64,000 bases of DNA from Neobacillus cucumis. GTDB taxonomy: Bacteria; Bacillota; Bacilli; Bacillales_B; DSM-18226. Under the pieces are notes generated by a model, which did not search any database, had not been told where the DNA came from, and saw only the letters and a list, made by a program, of their open reading frames with translations. Of the stretch, positions 10,103 to 18,511 are shown in pieces. Position 1 is the stretch's first letter. Each line of letters begins with the position of its first letter. The position numbers and the translations under genes are program-made. Location of the stretch: assembly GCF_016107705.1 (NCBI RefSeq), contig NZ_JAEHGC010000005.1, positions 1 to 64,000 of the forward strand, given 5' to 3'.

Positions 10103-10888
10103 ATGGAATTAAATCTAAATGGTAAAACAGCGATTATCGCAGCCTCAAGTCAGGGGCTCGGATTTGCGATTGCGGAAAGACTCATAAGGGAAGGCGCAAA
10201 TGTCATGATTTCAGGCCGGGATGAGGAGAAACTGAAACAAAAAGCAGCTTTGCTTGAAGAAATTGATCTCGGAAAAGTCAGCTACCATAAAACCGATGTA
10301 ACAAATCCTCAGGAAATTAAACAGCTTGTTCAAAAAACAATTGAAATCTTTGGTGAAATCCATCTGCTTGTGAATAATGCCGGTGGTCCGCCTGCAGCTT
10401 CTTTTGAAGATTTATCCGATGATGAATGGCAGAATGCTTTTGAATTAAATCTATTATCCTATGTAAGGCTAATCCGTGAAAGCTTGCCTTACTTAAAAAA
10501 ACAGGGAGGAAAAATTCTTAATATCGCTTCTTCTTCTATAAAAGAACCAATTCCTGGATTAATTTTATCAAACACATTTCGAACCGGAATTGTTGGGCTT
10601 TCAAAAACACTCGCTTCTGAATTAGCGCCATACAATATTTTAATTAATACAATTGCCCCTGGACGGATTGCAACAGATCGAGTAAAACATTTAGACCAAG
10701 TCAATGCAGATAAGCAAGGTGTTGACCGAGAAGTTATTGAAGAGAAATCAAAAGCGGCAATCCCTCTAAAAAGATATGGGAAACCTGAAGAATTTGCCAA
10801 TGTCGCTGCGTTCCTTTTATCGGATGCAAATACCTATATGACAGGAAGCTCGTTCCTTGTTGATGGGGGCATGATTAAAGCGATTTAA
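10103..10888 (+). CDS. Atypical SDR-family protein lacking the catalytic Tyr/Lys
   Basis: Rossmann-fold protein of 261 residues similar to 3-oxoacyl-ACP reductases. The nucleotide-binding turn reads 'AASSQGLGFAIA', so the first glycine of TGxxxGxG is missing. 'NNAGG', the serine-containing 'LNIASSSIKEP' and the C-terminal 'GSSFLVDGGMI' are present. At the YxxxK position the sequence reads 'LSNTFRTGIVGL': Tyr aligns with Ser and Lys with Arg. This matches the described BKR-like SDR subgroup that lacks the standard tetrad, so reductase activity should not be assumed. ATG 10103 fits the GGAGG site better than the adjacent ATG 10100. It is probably monocistronic. Confidence 0.85.
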   Translation: MELNLNGKTAIIAASSQGLGFAIAERLIREGANVMISGRDEEKLKQKAALLEEIDLGKVSYHKTDVTNPQEIKQLVQKTIEIFGEIHLLVNNAGGPPAASFEDLSDDEWQNAFELNLLSYVRLIRESLPYLKKQGGKILNIASSSIKEPIPGLILSNTFRTGIVGLSKTLASELAPYNILINTIAPGRIATDRVKHLDQVNADKQGVDREVIEEKSKAAIPLKRYGKPEEFANVAAFLLSDANTYMTGSSFLVDGGMIKAI

Positions 10889-10969
10889 TTTTCCACTCCC
10901 TATATAAGCCATTCCTAACGTTTATTTCCATTAACTGATGGTTATGGTAGTAATAAAGGGAGTGTTAGG

Positions 10970-11440
10970 ATGCTGAAAAAATTGCGGATGCTGTTATTTT
11001 TATCAATCGGAATCATCAGTACATCTTTTTTAACCGGATGCGGGCTGAAGTTTTCAGATGAACTGATTGTCAACCGATTTGCGGATGCCTTATTAACAAA
11101 AAATAATGAGCTTCAGTTTCGCTTTCGCATAAATGACCAAATATTAAATGACCGTCAATTATATAAGGTTAAAGTGGCCATCCATGATGATAAACTAGCA
11201 GCAGCTATTGGACAAAGAGAAATTGTATATGGTGAAGAACAAGTCATTAATGGAGAATTTTTAGATGTGGGGCGAAGTGAAAAATATATTTATATGAATC
11301 CCATTCCCTTAAAAAAAGACTTACATATCCATGAATTGGAGAATATGATTGAAAATAAAAATGCTGTATCAATTGAGGTATTCAACAATCAAGAGGTCTT
11401 TGGTCGTGCATACCTAACTAATTTTTCTTCAGAGCTCTAA
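10970..11440 (+). CDS. Putative lipoprotein of unknown function, 156 aa
   Basis: The N-terminus has a basic start (MLKKLRM), a hydrophobic stretch and the lipobox 'LTGC' (Cys at about residue 24), so it should be lipid-anchored on the outer face of the membrane. The mature part is about 130 residues, mixed alpha/beta by composition, with no motif I recognise. It begins 81 bases after the SDR gene with a GGGAGTG site and is followed by a terminator at 11510-11540. Confidence 0.7.
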   Translation: MLKKLRMLLFLSIGIISTSFLTGCGLKFSDELIVNRFADALLTKNNELQFRFRINDQILNDRQLYKVKVAIHDDKLAAAIGQREIVYGEEQVINGEFLDVGRSEKYIYMNPIPLKKDLHIHELENMIENKNAVSIEVFNNQEVFGRAYLTNFSSEL

Positions 11441-11509
11441 AATGAAGATTAACTTTTCGTAAGGGTGGACACAATAAGTATGTGCATAAATTTGGAGATT
11501 TTAGCGCGG

Positions 11510-11540
11510 GACCGGGTCTGAAAAATGACCCGGTCTTTTT
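11510..11540 (+). terminator. Intrinsic terminator after lipoprotein gene
   Basis: Nine-bp perfect GC-rich stem (11510-11518 with 11527-11535) followed by TTTTT. Confidence 0.85.
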
Positions 11541-11594
11541 CAATACTTTCAGAGAAATTTAGTGCTAAAATAGAGGTAAAATGAGGAGAGGAAG

Positions 11595-12479
11595 ATGAAT
11601 TTGTTAACTCCAGAAAATACGGTAATCGGATTTATTGGAATAGGCGTGATGGGAAAAAGTATGGCAAGCCATTTATTAAATGCGGGGTTCCCGGTAGTTG
11701 TTTATTCAAGAACCAAGGAAAAAGCTACAGACCTTTTGGAAAAAGGTGCGACATGGGCTGGAAATCCCCAAGACGTGGCTGAGAAAGCCCAGGTTATTTT
11801 TACGATTGTCGGTTATCCGAAGGACGTGGAGGAAGTTTATTTTGGTGAAGATGGACTAATTGCCCACGCTAACGCAGGAAGCTATCTAATCGATATGACG
11901 ACTTCTGCGCCTTCGCTTGCCAAAAAAATATATGAGGCTGCTAAGCAGAAGGGAATGCAGGCCATTGATGCTCCTGTTTCAGGTGGGGATGTCGGGGCGA
12001 AAGAAGCGAAGCTCTCGATTATGGCTGGCGGTGAGCGGGAAGCTTTTGATGCGGTTCGTCCGATACTCGAGCAACTTGGAACGAACATTGTCTACCAAGG
12101 GGAGGCTGGAGCAGGGCAGCATACAAAAGCATGTAATCAAATTGCAATTGCTTCCAATATGATTGGGGTATGTGAAGCGATCATCTATGCAGAAAAAGCT
12201 GGATTGGACCCTGAGACTGTATTAAAAAGCATTTCAACAGGGGCTGCTGGAAGTTGGTCTCTAAGTAACCTTGCCCCAAGAATGCTCAATGGAAATTTTG
12301 AGCCAGGGTTTTACATAAAGCATTTCATTAAGGATATGAAAATTGCCCTTGATGAAGCAGAACAAATGGGAATGGATGCCCCTGGGCTGTCATTGGCTAA
12401 ATCCCTTTATGAGCAATTAGCTGAAAAAGGTGAAGAAAACAGCGGAACTCAAGCGTTGTATAAATACTGGAAGAACTAA
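11595..12479 (+). CDS. ykwC: Beta-hydroxyacid dehydrogenase family protein YkwC
   Basis: NAD(P)-dependent oxidoreductase of the 3-hydroxyisobutyrate dehydrogenase class, 294 residues. The Rossmann motif is 'IGFIGIGVMGKSMASHLL'. The substrate-binding signature 'DAPVSGGDVGAKEA' and the catalytic Lys in 'GAGQHTKACNQIAIA' are intact. The true substrate is not known for YkwC. It lies in the same order as in B. subtilis (ptsHI ... ykwC ... patA). Confidence 0.9.
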   Translation: MNLLTPENTVIGFIGIGVMGKSMASHLLNAGFPVVVYSRTKEKATDLLEKGATWAGNPQDVAEKAQVIFTIVGYPKDVEEVYFGEDGLIAHANAGSYLIDMTTSAPSLAKKIYEAAKQKGMQAIDAPVSGGDVGAKEAKLSIMAGGEREAFDAVRPILEQLGTNIVYQGEAGAGQHTKACNQIAIASNMIGVCEAIIYAEKAGLDPETVLKSISTGAAGSWSLSNLAPRMLNGNFEPGFYIKHFIKDMKIALDEAEQMGMDAPGLSLAKSLYEQLAEKGEENSGTQALYKYWKN

Positions 12480-12547
12480 AGGTATCGAATAAATTCCTTC
12501 TCTAAAAAGAAACTAAAAGAGAATTATTTTTAGGAGGAATTGCAAAA

Positions 12548-12727
12548 ATGGCCAAACGGACGAAAAAAAATGATCCCCAGCAAAAAAATAAAAAAGGATT
12601 TGATTCATCACAGCTGAATGAAGAATTTGCTCATGAAATGGGTTCAGCTGCCACAAATAAAATCCATAAAGATAAAGCAAAGAAAGAAAAAGCACCAAAG
12701 AATAATGGGAAATATCAAGGTCAATAA
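12548..12727 (+). CDS. Small lysine-rich protein, 59 aa
   Basis: ATG at 12548 follows AGGAGGAATTG. The 59-residue product begins MAKRTKKNDPQQKNKKGFD, contains 'LNEEFAHEMGSA', and ends in a Lys/Asn-rich tail 'NNGKYQGQ'. The 'NEEFAHE' stretch recalls the EFA(S/N)E segments of gamma-type and SspO-type small acid-soluble spore proteins, and overall composition fits a spore or DNA-associated protein, but this is only a resemblance. It is followed by a strong shared terminator. Confidence 0.65.
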   Translation: MAKRTKKNDPQQKNKKGFDSSQLNEEFAHEMGSAATNKIHKDKAKKEKAPKNNGKYQGQ

Positions 12728-12730
12728 AAG

Positions 12731-12768
12731 GAACACCCTCACTCTATTGCAGTGAGGGTGTTCTTTTT
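12731..12768. terminator. Bidirectional intrinsic terminator
   Basis: Thirteen-bp perfect stem (12731-12743 with 12751-12763) plus T-run, between the 59-aa gene (+) and patA (-). Confidence 0.9.
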
Positions 12769-13921
12769 AATTCAGCTTTTTTAAATAGTTTTCTACCCCA
12801 TTTAAACCTTTTTCTAATGTTTCCATTGAACAGGCGAAAGACAAACGGAAATAGCCTTCTCCATATTCTGAAAAAGCACTCCCGGGTACGACGGCTACTT
12901 TTTCTTCCTTCACAAGATTAAGGGCAAAATCAAAACTGTTTAACCCTACGGTCTTAGGGATTTGCACGAAAAAATAAAAGGCTCCATCCGGTTTCACGAC
13001 GCTAAGTCCCATTGCATTTAACCGGTCAAATACATACTCTCTTCTCTTCTCATATTCCATTTTCATCGGAAGGGCATCATTCATACCCTCTGTAAGGGCC
13101 TCAATCGCTGCCTTTTGGGCAATAGAATTTGCACAGGACACATTATATTGATGAACCTTTAGAATATGTTTGGTCAGTGTCTCTGGTGCAAATAAGAGGC
13201 CAATTCTCCAACCTGTCATCGAATGTGATTTGGATAAACCATTTATAACAATTGTTTTTTCTTTTAGAAATGAAGCAATGGACCTATGTGGCTGTTCATA
13301 GGTTAGTTCGCTGTATATCTCGTCTGCAAGGATAAAGAAATCCTGATCCTTACAGAAGTCAGCAATTTCCCGTAACTCTTCTTCAGAGAGGCTCACCCCT
13401 GTAGGGTTGGATGGATAAGGCAATACGATACATCGTGTTTTTTCAGTAATGTGAGGTTTGATCATCTCTAACGTAAAGCGGAAATTATTTTCTGTTACAT
13501 CCACATGTACAGGTGCTGCCCCCATCATTCGAATAATCGGCTCATATCCAGGATAAATGGGACCCGGCAAAATAACCTCCGTTCCTTCTGTTAATATTGT
13601 TCGGAACGTAATGTCAATTGCTTCACTGGCCCCCATAGTGACAATTACTTCGGTATCTGGCTGATAATGAAGGCCGTATTTCTTTTCCATAAAGGAGCAG
13701 GCTGCTTTTCTTAATTCAAGCATACCGGCGTTATGGGTGTAAGATGTATAGTTTTCCTCAATGGCCTGTATTCCAGCTTGTTTTACATGTTCCGGGGTAG
13801 GGAAATCTGGTTGTCCAATCGTAAGGGAAATTAAATCTTCAATATGAGAAACCATATTAAAAAATTTTCTGATTCCGGAAATTTCAATATCTTTAACTCT
13901 TTGATTGATTAAGTGTTCCAT
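12767..13921 (-). CDS. patA: Aminotransferase PatA (N-acetyl-LL-diaminopimelate aminotransferase)
   Basis: Class I/II PLP-dependent aminotransferase of 384 residues. PatA makes N-acetyl-LL-diaminopimelate from the keto form in the acetylase branch of lysine and peptidoglycan synthesis. Seen: 'PSNPTGVSLSEEEL', 'ILADEIYSELTYE', the PLP lysine in 'GLSKSHSMTGWRIG' and the carboxylate-binding Arg in 'YFRLSFACS'. The ATG follows AAGGATGAA. The partner genes dapH (23.3 kb) and ykuR (24.1 kb) are also in this window. Confidence 0.93.
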   Translation of the reverse strand: MEHLINQRVKDIEISGIRKFFNMVSHIEDLISLTIGQPDFPTPEHVKQAGIQAIEENYTSYTHNAGMLELRKAACSFMEKKYGLHYQPDTEVIVTMGASEAIDITFRTILTEGTEVILPGPIYPGYEPIIRMMGAAPVHVDVTENNFRFTLEMIKPHITEKTRCIVLPYPSNPTGVSLSEEELREIADFCKDQDFFILADEIYSELTYEQPHRSIASFLKEKTIVINGLSKSHSMTGWRIGLLFAPETLTKHILKVHQYNVSCANSIAQKAAIEALTEGMNDALPMKMEYEKRREYVFDRLNAMGLSVVKPDGAFYFFVQIPKTVGLNSFDFALNLVKEEKVAVVPGSAFSEYGEGYFRLSFACSMETLEKGLNGVENYLKKLN

Positions 13922-14023
13922 AACTCGTTCATCCTTCCCATTTGTACCTATATGTCTTTAGTTGAGTGTGAATATAGATGGATTTTTATCAATATTCTAC
14001 CACCTAGAGGTGTTCACGCATAT

Positions 14024-14048
14024 TAAAAGCCGGAATTCTCCGGCCTTA
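14024..14048 (-). terminator. Intrinsic terminator of ykyB (minus strand)
   Basis: GCCGG (14029-14033) pairs with CCGGC (14040-14044); read on the minus strand it is followed by TTTTAAT. It touches the ykyB stop codon. Confidence 0.6.
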
Positions 14049-14525
14049 ATTCGTATATCTTTCTCCCAGTTTCTTAAAGACAGGTTTTTGATAGGAGCGG
14101 CGGTTACCCGGATTGGAGGGAGAATGCTGGATTTCCTTTATTCCTGTATAGGATTGTAATAAGGCTTTTGCAATATTCAGTGAAAGATTTGCTTTTGGAT
14201 TTCTTACTCTTTCATCTAGCTTCCCTAAATGAGGTAGCACGGCAAAATCTGATTTTGTGGGAGGAATATGGAATGTGTACCTTCCGCATTCAACTAAAAC
14301 ATCAGATTGCTGCTGGCTGTTTTTTGGATGTTCCGAAAAATGAAGTCCTACTTTTTTAGCTTTACCTTCAACAATTAATTTTTTTAATGCTTCATGCTTT
14401 AATTTGTATAAAAATTTGGGATTGATAGCTGTTTTTGCATGGCGATTTACAATAAATACAGCCTGAGAGAGGTTTTCGATGGTAAAATTAAGTTTGGTAA
14501 GAGGGCGTTTCTGGTCCGGGTTCAA
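14046..14525 (-). CDS. ykyB: YkyB family protein
   Basis: A 159-residue soluble protein with the YkyB signature stretches: 'LSQAVFIVNRHAKTAINPKFLY', 'KKVGLHFSEHPKNSQQQSDVLVE', 'FHIPPTKSDF' and 'LPHLGKLDERVRNPKA'. Function is unknown. The start is TTG at 14525, with AAAGGAG eleven bases upstream on the minus strand. The next gene in the same direction is patA, separated by a terminator. Confidence 0.88.
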   Translation of the reverse strand: MNPDQKRPLTKLNFTIENLSQAVFIVNRHAKTAINPKFLYKLKHEALKKLIVEGKAKKVGLHFSEHPKNSQQQSDVLVECGRYTFHIPPTKSDFAVLPHLGKLDERVRNPKANLSLNIAKALLQSYTGIKEIQHSPSNPGNRRSYQKPVFKKLGERYTN

Positions 14526-14817
14526 AATAAGTACTCCTTTCTGTAGTTCAAAGCATCTTTATTATACACATTTTTTATTTAAAAAATAAGGGTAGGATCT
14601 TGATATCAATAAAAAAGAAATAATCCCAGCCAAAATTTCAAATAATAATTAATATAGGTTTTAAGTTCACAGCATAAAGGTAAAATAATAGAAAATTTTA
14701 CCGGAATAGTGAATAAATTCGATATTTTCACTTATTTAAATTGTAGAATAGAAATACACAAATGTAAAAACATTATTGTAAAAATATGCGAACTTTTTAT
14801 GTCTAAAGGATGATAAA

Positions 14818-15069
14818 ATGGAGCAGTCAATCAACATACTATCTTCAAAATTTAGTGCGGACAAAGTAAGTGAAAAAATCCAGAAAATCATCTTCGATAT
14901 TATTTTTCAGCATGTTCAGGATATGGTTTACGTAATGAAGGTCGAAAAAGGCCCCTGTTTTCGCTATATATTTGTCAATGAGTCAGGGATGAAAAAGGCG
15001 CGGATTTCCGCTGCTGCAATCGGGAAAACACTGGAAGAGGCTCTTCCCTTTGAGTTAGCTCGCGATTAA
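14818..15069 (+). pseudogene. PAS-domain N-terminal fragment of a broken GGDEF-EAL gene
   Basis: ATG at 14818 begins an 83-codon frame whose product 'IFQHVQDMVYVMKVEKGPCFRYIFVNESGMKKA...GKTLEEALPF' is the first half of a PAS domain. It stops at 15067-15069. The matching end of the PAS domain ('INGLYVICKDISEHAKN') appears immediately afterwards in the +1 frame (from about 15065) and runs into the GGDEF domain. About 45-55 residues of PAS core expected between the halves are absent, so an out-of-frame deletion has joined the two parts. The two halves cannot be made as one protein without frameshifting. Confidence 0.8.
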
Positions 15070-15115
15070 CGGCCTTTATGTTATTTGTAAAGATATCTCA
15101 GAGCATGCTAAAAAT

Positions 15116-16417
15116 ATGGATACGATAAAATTTATGGCTTTTCATGATCAACTAACCGGGCTGTTAAATCGAAGAGCTCTTCTTGATCATTTAAATGAGC
15201 AGATTTTTACTCCAAGAAAAAGGAAAAAGCAATTTGCGCTGATTTCAATCGACCTTGATCGCTTTAAATACTTAAATGATACTTTAGGACATTTAGCAGG
15301 TGATGAAATATTAAAAACCGTTGCAGGCCGTTTACTACAATTTCAAGACGAGAGTTGCTTTGTCTATCGTCTGGGTGGCGACGAATTTAATATTTTACTC
15401 CTTCATTCAAACCATCAAACAACTAATTCATTTGTCAGGAAAGTTTTTTCTGCGTTCGTCCATCCTTTTTATTTTAATTCGAATGAATACTACATAACAC
15501 CGAGTATTGGCATCAGTATGTACCCCAATGATGGGAAGGATGCTGAAATGTTAATTAAAAATGCGGATGAGGCTTTATTCCGTGTAAAGGAAAAAGGAAA
15601 AGCGCATTACCAATTTTACCGAAGTGACATGAATACGAGCGTCCAAAATATCATTACATTGGAAACTCATTTACGTAAGGCAATTGAGAAGGATGAGTTT
15701 ACATTGTATTATCAGCCTCAAAGGGATTTGGAAACAGGAGAAATTAACAGTTTTGAAGCCCTAATCCGATGGAATAACAATGAGCTGGGGTTTATTCCAC
15801 CGAGTGTTTTTATTCCTCTTGCAGAGGATACCGGCTTGATTGTTCCAATTGGGTACTGGGTAATCAGTCAAGCCTGCAGGCAAATTAAAAGATGGAATAA
15901 TATGGGGTTCCATTCGATTCGAGTAGCTATAAATATTTCTCCAAAACAATTTCAACAGCGAAATCTTGTGGATGTTATTCAGTCTATGATAGAAAAATAT
16001 CGCATCAAATCTTCATCACTGGAAATTGAAATTACTGAAGGGATGATGCAGGACACCAAAGAAACACTGCCAACTTTAAAGAATATAAAGAAAATTGGTA
16101 TAACGATAGCTGTTGATGATTTTGGGACAGGCTATTCATCATTAAACTATTTAAAACAATTCCCAATCGATGTTTTAAAAATTGACCAATCCTTCATTAA
16201 GGAAATCCCTAAAAATGAAAAGGATATGGCTATTACAACCACGTTTATTCACCTTGGAAAAAGTTTAGGATTAGAGGTCATAGCTGAAGGTGTGGAGAAT
16301 CAATATCAGGTAGAATTTTTAGCAGATGCGAAATGTCATAAAAAACAAGGGTATTATTATTCGAAACCACTGCCCGCATTAGAAATAGAGGAAAGATTTC
16401 TAGTTAAGAAAAAATAA
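15116..16417 (+). CDS. GGDEF-EAL domain protein, N-terminally disrupted
   Basis: The frame encodes a c-di-GMP synthase/phosphodiesterase pair of domains, about 433 residues. The GGDEF domain starts at 'HDQLTGLLNRRALL' with an intact active site 'RLGGDEFN'. The EAL domain starts near residue 185 with 'FEALIRW' and keeps 'EITEGMMQD', 'DDFGTGYSSLNYLKQFPID', 'KIDQSFI' and 'AEGVEN'. Catalytic residues look complete in both. The frame actually opens at 15059, but the first usable start is ATG 15116, which lacks a ribosome binding site; expression may need reinitiation after the upstream fragment. It may be a recent pseudogene or a sensor-less enzyme. Confidence 0.75.
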   Translation: MDTIKFMAFHDQLTGLLNRRALLDHLNEQIFTPRKRKKQFALISIDLDRFKYLNDTLGHLAGDEILKTVAGRLLQFQDESCFVYRLGGDEFNILLLHSNHQTTNSFVRKVFSAFVHPFYFNSNEYYITPSIGISMYPNDGKDAEMLIKNADEALFRVKEKGKAHYQFYRSDMNTSVQNIITLETHLRKAIEKDEFTLYYQPQRDLETGEINSFEALIRWNNNELGFIPPSVFIPLAEDTGLIVPIGYWVISQACRQIKRWNNMGFHSIRVAINISPKQFQQRNLVDVIQSMIEKYRIKSSSLEIEITEGMMQDTKETLPTLKNIKKIGITIAVDDFGTGYSSLNYLKQFPIDVLKIDQSFIKEIPKNEKDMAITTTFIHLGKSLGLEVIAEGVENQYQVEFLADAKCHKKQGYYYSKPLPALEIEERFLVKKK

Positions 16418-16433
16418 AAAGGTTTTCAATAAA

Positions 16434-16478
16434 TAAAAATCCTTATCTGCCTTTAAAATAGATAAGGATTTTTTTATA
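16434..16478. terminator. Bidirectional intrinsic terminator
   Basis: A 12-13 bp stem (about 16436-16448 with 16460-16472) flanked by A- and T-runs, between the GGDEF-EAL gene and ykuE. Confidence 0.85.
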
Positions 16479-17343
16479 TTGCTTTTTCAGATCTTAGTGT
16501 GAAAATGGTTAGTTCTGGCTTGGCCATAAAACGAAAAGGGAGACGCGTTGTTCCAATTCCTCTATTAACATATAAGGTGAGATTCCCAATAGAATACAGT
16601 CCCTCAGTGTAAATTTGGGCAAAAGGCGGGGTAACAAGTGCCCCCAAAAACGGAATTTTCACTTGACCTCCATGACTATGTCCGCTGATCTGCCATTGTA
16701 TCGGGTACTGTGATGCGGTATCCGCAAGGTCGGGAGCATGCGATAATAAAATTTTAAACCTATTGCTGGGTATATGTCTTGAAGCTAAGGCTATATTGGG
16801 TTTGCCTAACATCGCATCATCTACTCCAATTAAATAGATGGGCGTATCATCTTCTAGTTTAATGGATTTAGATTCATTTAATAAGACTGTAAAATTTGCT
16901 GCCTCCATAATATTCCGATAAATGTCAGTGCCATATCCTCCATGATCATGGTTACCAAAGATACAGAACTTTCCAAGTGGAGCATTTAACTGCTGCAAGA
17001 GTGGGATAATTTGATTCATCTTATTATATCGATTCGGTTCATCCATTAAATCTCCCGTAAAAAGAATGAGATCAGGATTGAGGTTATTAATTTTTGTCAT
17101 TAGCTTTTTTAGCTGCTGGAGATTATATTGAAAGCCCAAGTGGGTGTCACTGAATTGAATAATCCTTTTTCCGTCAAAGCTTTTTGGGATTAAGGGATGT
17201 TTGATTTCCAGGTTATTGGTGTCTAACAGGGAAGGTTCAATCCGGTTGGCATAAAAATATCCTCCAGAACTAAGGCCGAAAATCGTGAGGAGTGCACCGA
17301 ATGAACGCTTCAAAAGGAATCTTCTTGTCATTTTTGTTTGCAT
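16474..17343 (-). CDS. ykuE: Tat-exported metallophosphoesterase YkuE
   Basis: Calcineurin-like phosphoesterase of 289 residues. The N-terminus has a twin-arginine motif 'TRRFLLKRSFG' followed by a hydrophobic stretch; YkuE of B. subtilis is a known Tat substrate bound to the wall/membrane face. Metal-binding motifs are intact: 'FSDTHLG', 'TGDLMD', 'GNHDHG' and 'SGHSHGGQ'. The natural substrate is not established. Start is uncertain between the first Met and the Met four codons later (17331). The neighbour is an exported C39-like peptidase, also on the minus strand. Confidence 0.9.
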   Translation of the reverse strand: MQTKMTRRFLLKRSFGALLTIFGLSSGGYFYANRIEPSLLDTNNLEIKHPLIPKSFDGKRIIQFSDTHLGFQYNLQQLKKLMTKINNLNPDLILFTGDLMDEPNRYNKMNQIIPLLQQLNAPLGKFCIFGNHDHGGYGTDIYRNIMEAANFTVLLNESKSIKLEDDTPIYLIGVDDAMLGKPNIALASRHIPSNRFKILLSHAPDLADTASQYPIQWQISGHSHGGQVKIPFLGALVTPPFAQIYTEGLYSIGNLTLYVNRGIGTTRLPFRFMAKPELTIFTLRSEKAI

Positions 17344-17494
17344 CTTTTCTTCAAATCCACCTCACTTTTGTCTTTTAGAAATAAGCGTCATTTCGTATTT
17401 TCTTGAAAATTGGCAAAGAAAGCAAGTATTTTTAACAAAAATATCTTTTACTGCCGATTAATACGTTTTTATTCAAAACTTGAACAATTATTCA

Positions 17495-17527
17495 TAAAAA
17501 AGAGATACCAATAATTTGGTATCTCAC
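17495..17527 (-). terminator. Intrinsic terminator of the C39-like gene (minus strand)
   Basis: GAGATACCAA-type inverted repeat (17502-17511 with 17516-17525); on the minus strand it is followed by TTTTTT. Confidence 0.8.
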
Positions 17528-17539
17528 TATTCATTGCAT

Positions 17540-18355
17540 TTATTTATAACTGACTGCCCGGCAATTTAATGCTTTCCAGGAGGAAATAAATCGATCTTTT
17601 CCAACCCTTACTTGTTTTCTTCCTGATAATGGGTCATTTAAATAGACGAAATTCCTATCGTATCCAACGAGAACCACCGCATGGAGGTCCAAAGGCGTTT
17701 TAATGTATTGCTGCCCATGATACCATGACTCCCAGCGGTCCGGAAGCCTGTAATCTCCAGTTGTCCAAACAACAACTGGATATCCATCTGAAACATGCTT
17801 TAAGACCCGTTCAAAAGGCTGATTTGTTAAATTAATTGCCCGGCCGGGGAGCTTTTGATTAATTAACTGAACCATTGGCCGATCAAAAACTGCATAGCCC
17901 GGGGACTTTCCTGTCATATCACCAACAAATCCTTCTGCAGGGTTTCCCCACCTCCGAATATCACCATTCGTTTTTACGAGCGGGTCGGAATCCTTTTTAA
18001 TAAGGCGGTAGAGCTCTATTTTATCCGTTTTGACACCTGCATATTGAAGTACCATTGTCAGGCTGGTGACTTCGCATCCATACCTTAATTCAGGGTTTTG
18101 CCTAATTAGAGGTACATTAAGCAGTTGTGAAGCTTTTTTAGGATTTACATTTGCAGGCTTCGATTGTTTTGCCTGTATTGGTATCATTTCATTTAATACG
18201 CGGGTTGAGTTAATATTTTGTGTTTTTACCTGATTGTTTTTCTCAATAACAGCAGCTGGTGCCGATTTTTTTGTTCTATTTGAAATGCTGTCATTATCTA
18301 AGTTACTGCATCCAAGCAATGGAAGAATTGTGGCTATAGCAAAAAGCTTCTTCAA
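17540..18355 (-). CDS. C39-like (Peptidase_C39_2) lipoprotein
   Basis: A 271-residue exported protein with a lipoprotein signal ('LPLLGC', Cys at about 16), a Ser/Gln/Lys-rich linker of about 70 residues, and a papain-like domain: catalytic Cys in 'YGCEVTSLTMVL', His in 'LDLHAVVLVGYD' and Asp/Asn in 'YLNDPLSG'. It resembles YvpB-type C39-like proteins. The substrate is unknown; members are thought to act on peptides or as binding proteins in the wall. It is monocistronic, with a terminator at 17495-17527. Confidence 0.85.
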   Translation of the reverse strand: MKKLFAIATILPLLGCSNLDNDSISNRTKKSAPAAVIEKNNQVKTQNINSTRVLNEMIPIQAKQSKPANVNPKKASQLLNVPLIRQNPELRYGCEVTSLTMVLQYAGVKTDKIELYRLIKKDSDPLVKTNGDIRRWGNPAEGFVGDMTGKSPGYAVFDRPMVQLINQKLPGRAINLTNQPFERVLKHVSDGYPVVVWTTGDYRLPDRWESWYHGQQYIKTPLDLHAVVLVGYDRNFVYLNDPLSGRKQVRVGKDRFISSWKALNCRAVSYK

Positions 18356-18473
18356 TACTTCTCCCCCTTTAAATGGACTTAAATTTAGGGTGTGATTGTA
18401 TCTCTTCTTCTATGATGGTATCCTGTTGGAAAAGAACGTGAGAGGGCTTTTATGCGTATTGTATATATTGGTA

Positions 18474-18482
18474 TGGTATAAT
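18474..18482 (+). promoter_or_regulatory. ykuI promoter, extended -10
   Basis: TGGTATAAT, a perfect extended -10, lies 30 bases before the ykuI start. The -35 region is weak. Confidence 0.55.
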
Positions 18483-18511
18483 GAGAAAAATCTTTTTTGG
18501 AGGGCAATTAA

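Noticed and set aside
11917..12162. Second + strand frame inside ykwC
   Set aside because: It overlaps a full-length, well-conserved gene in another frame and has no start signals.
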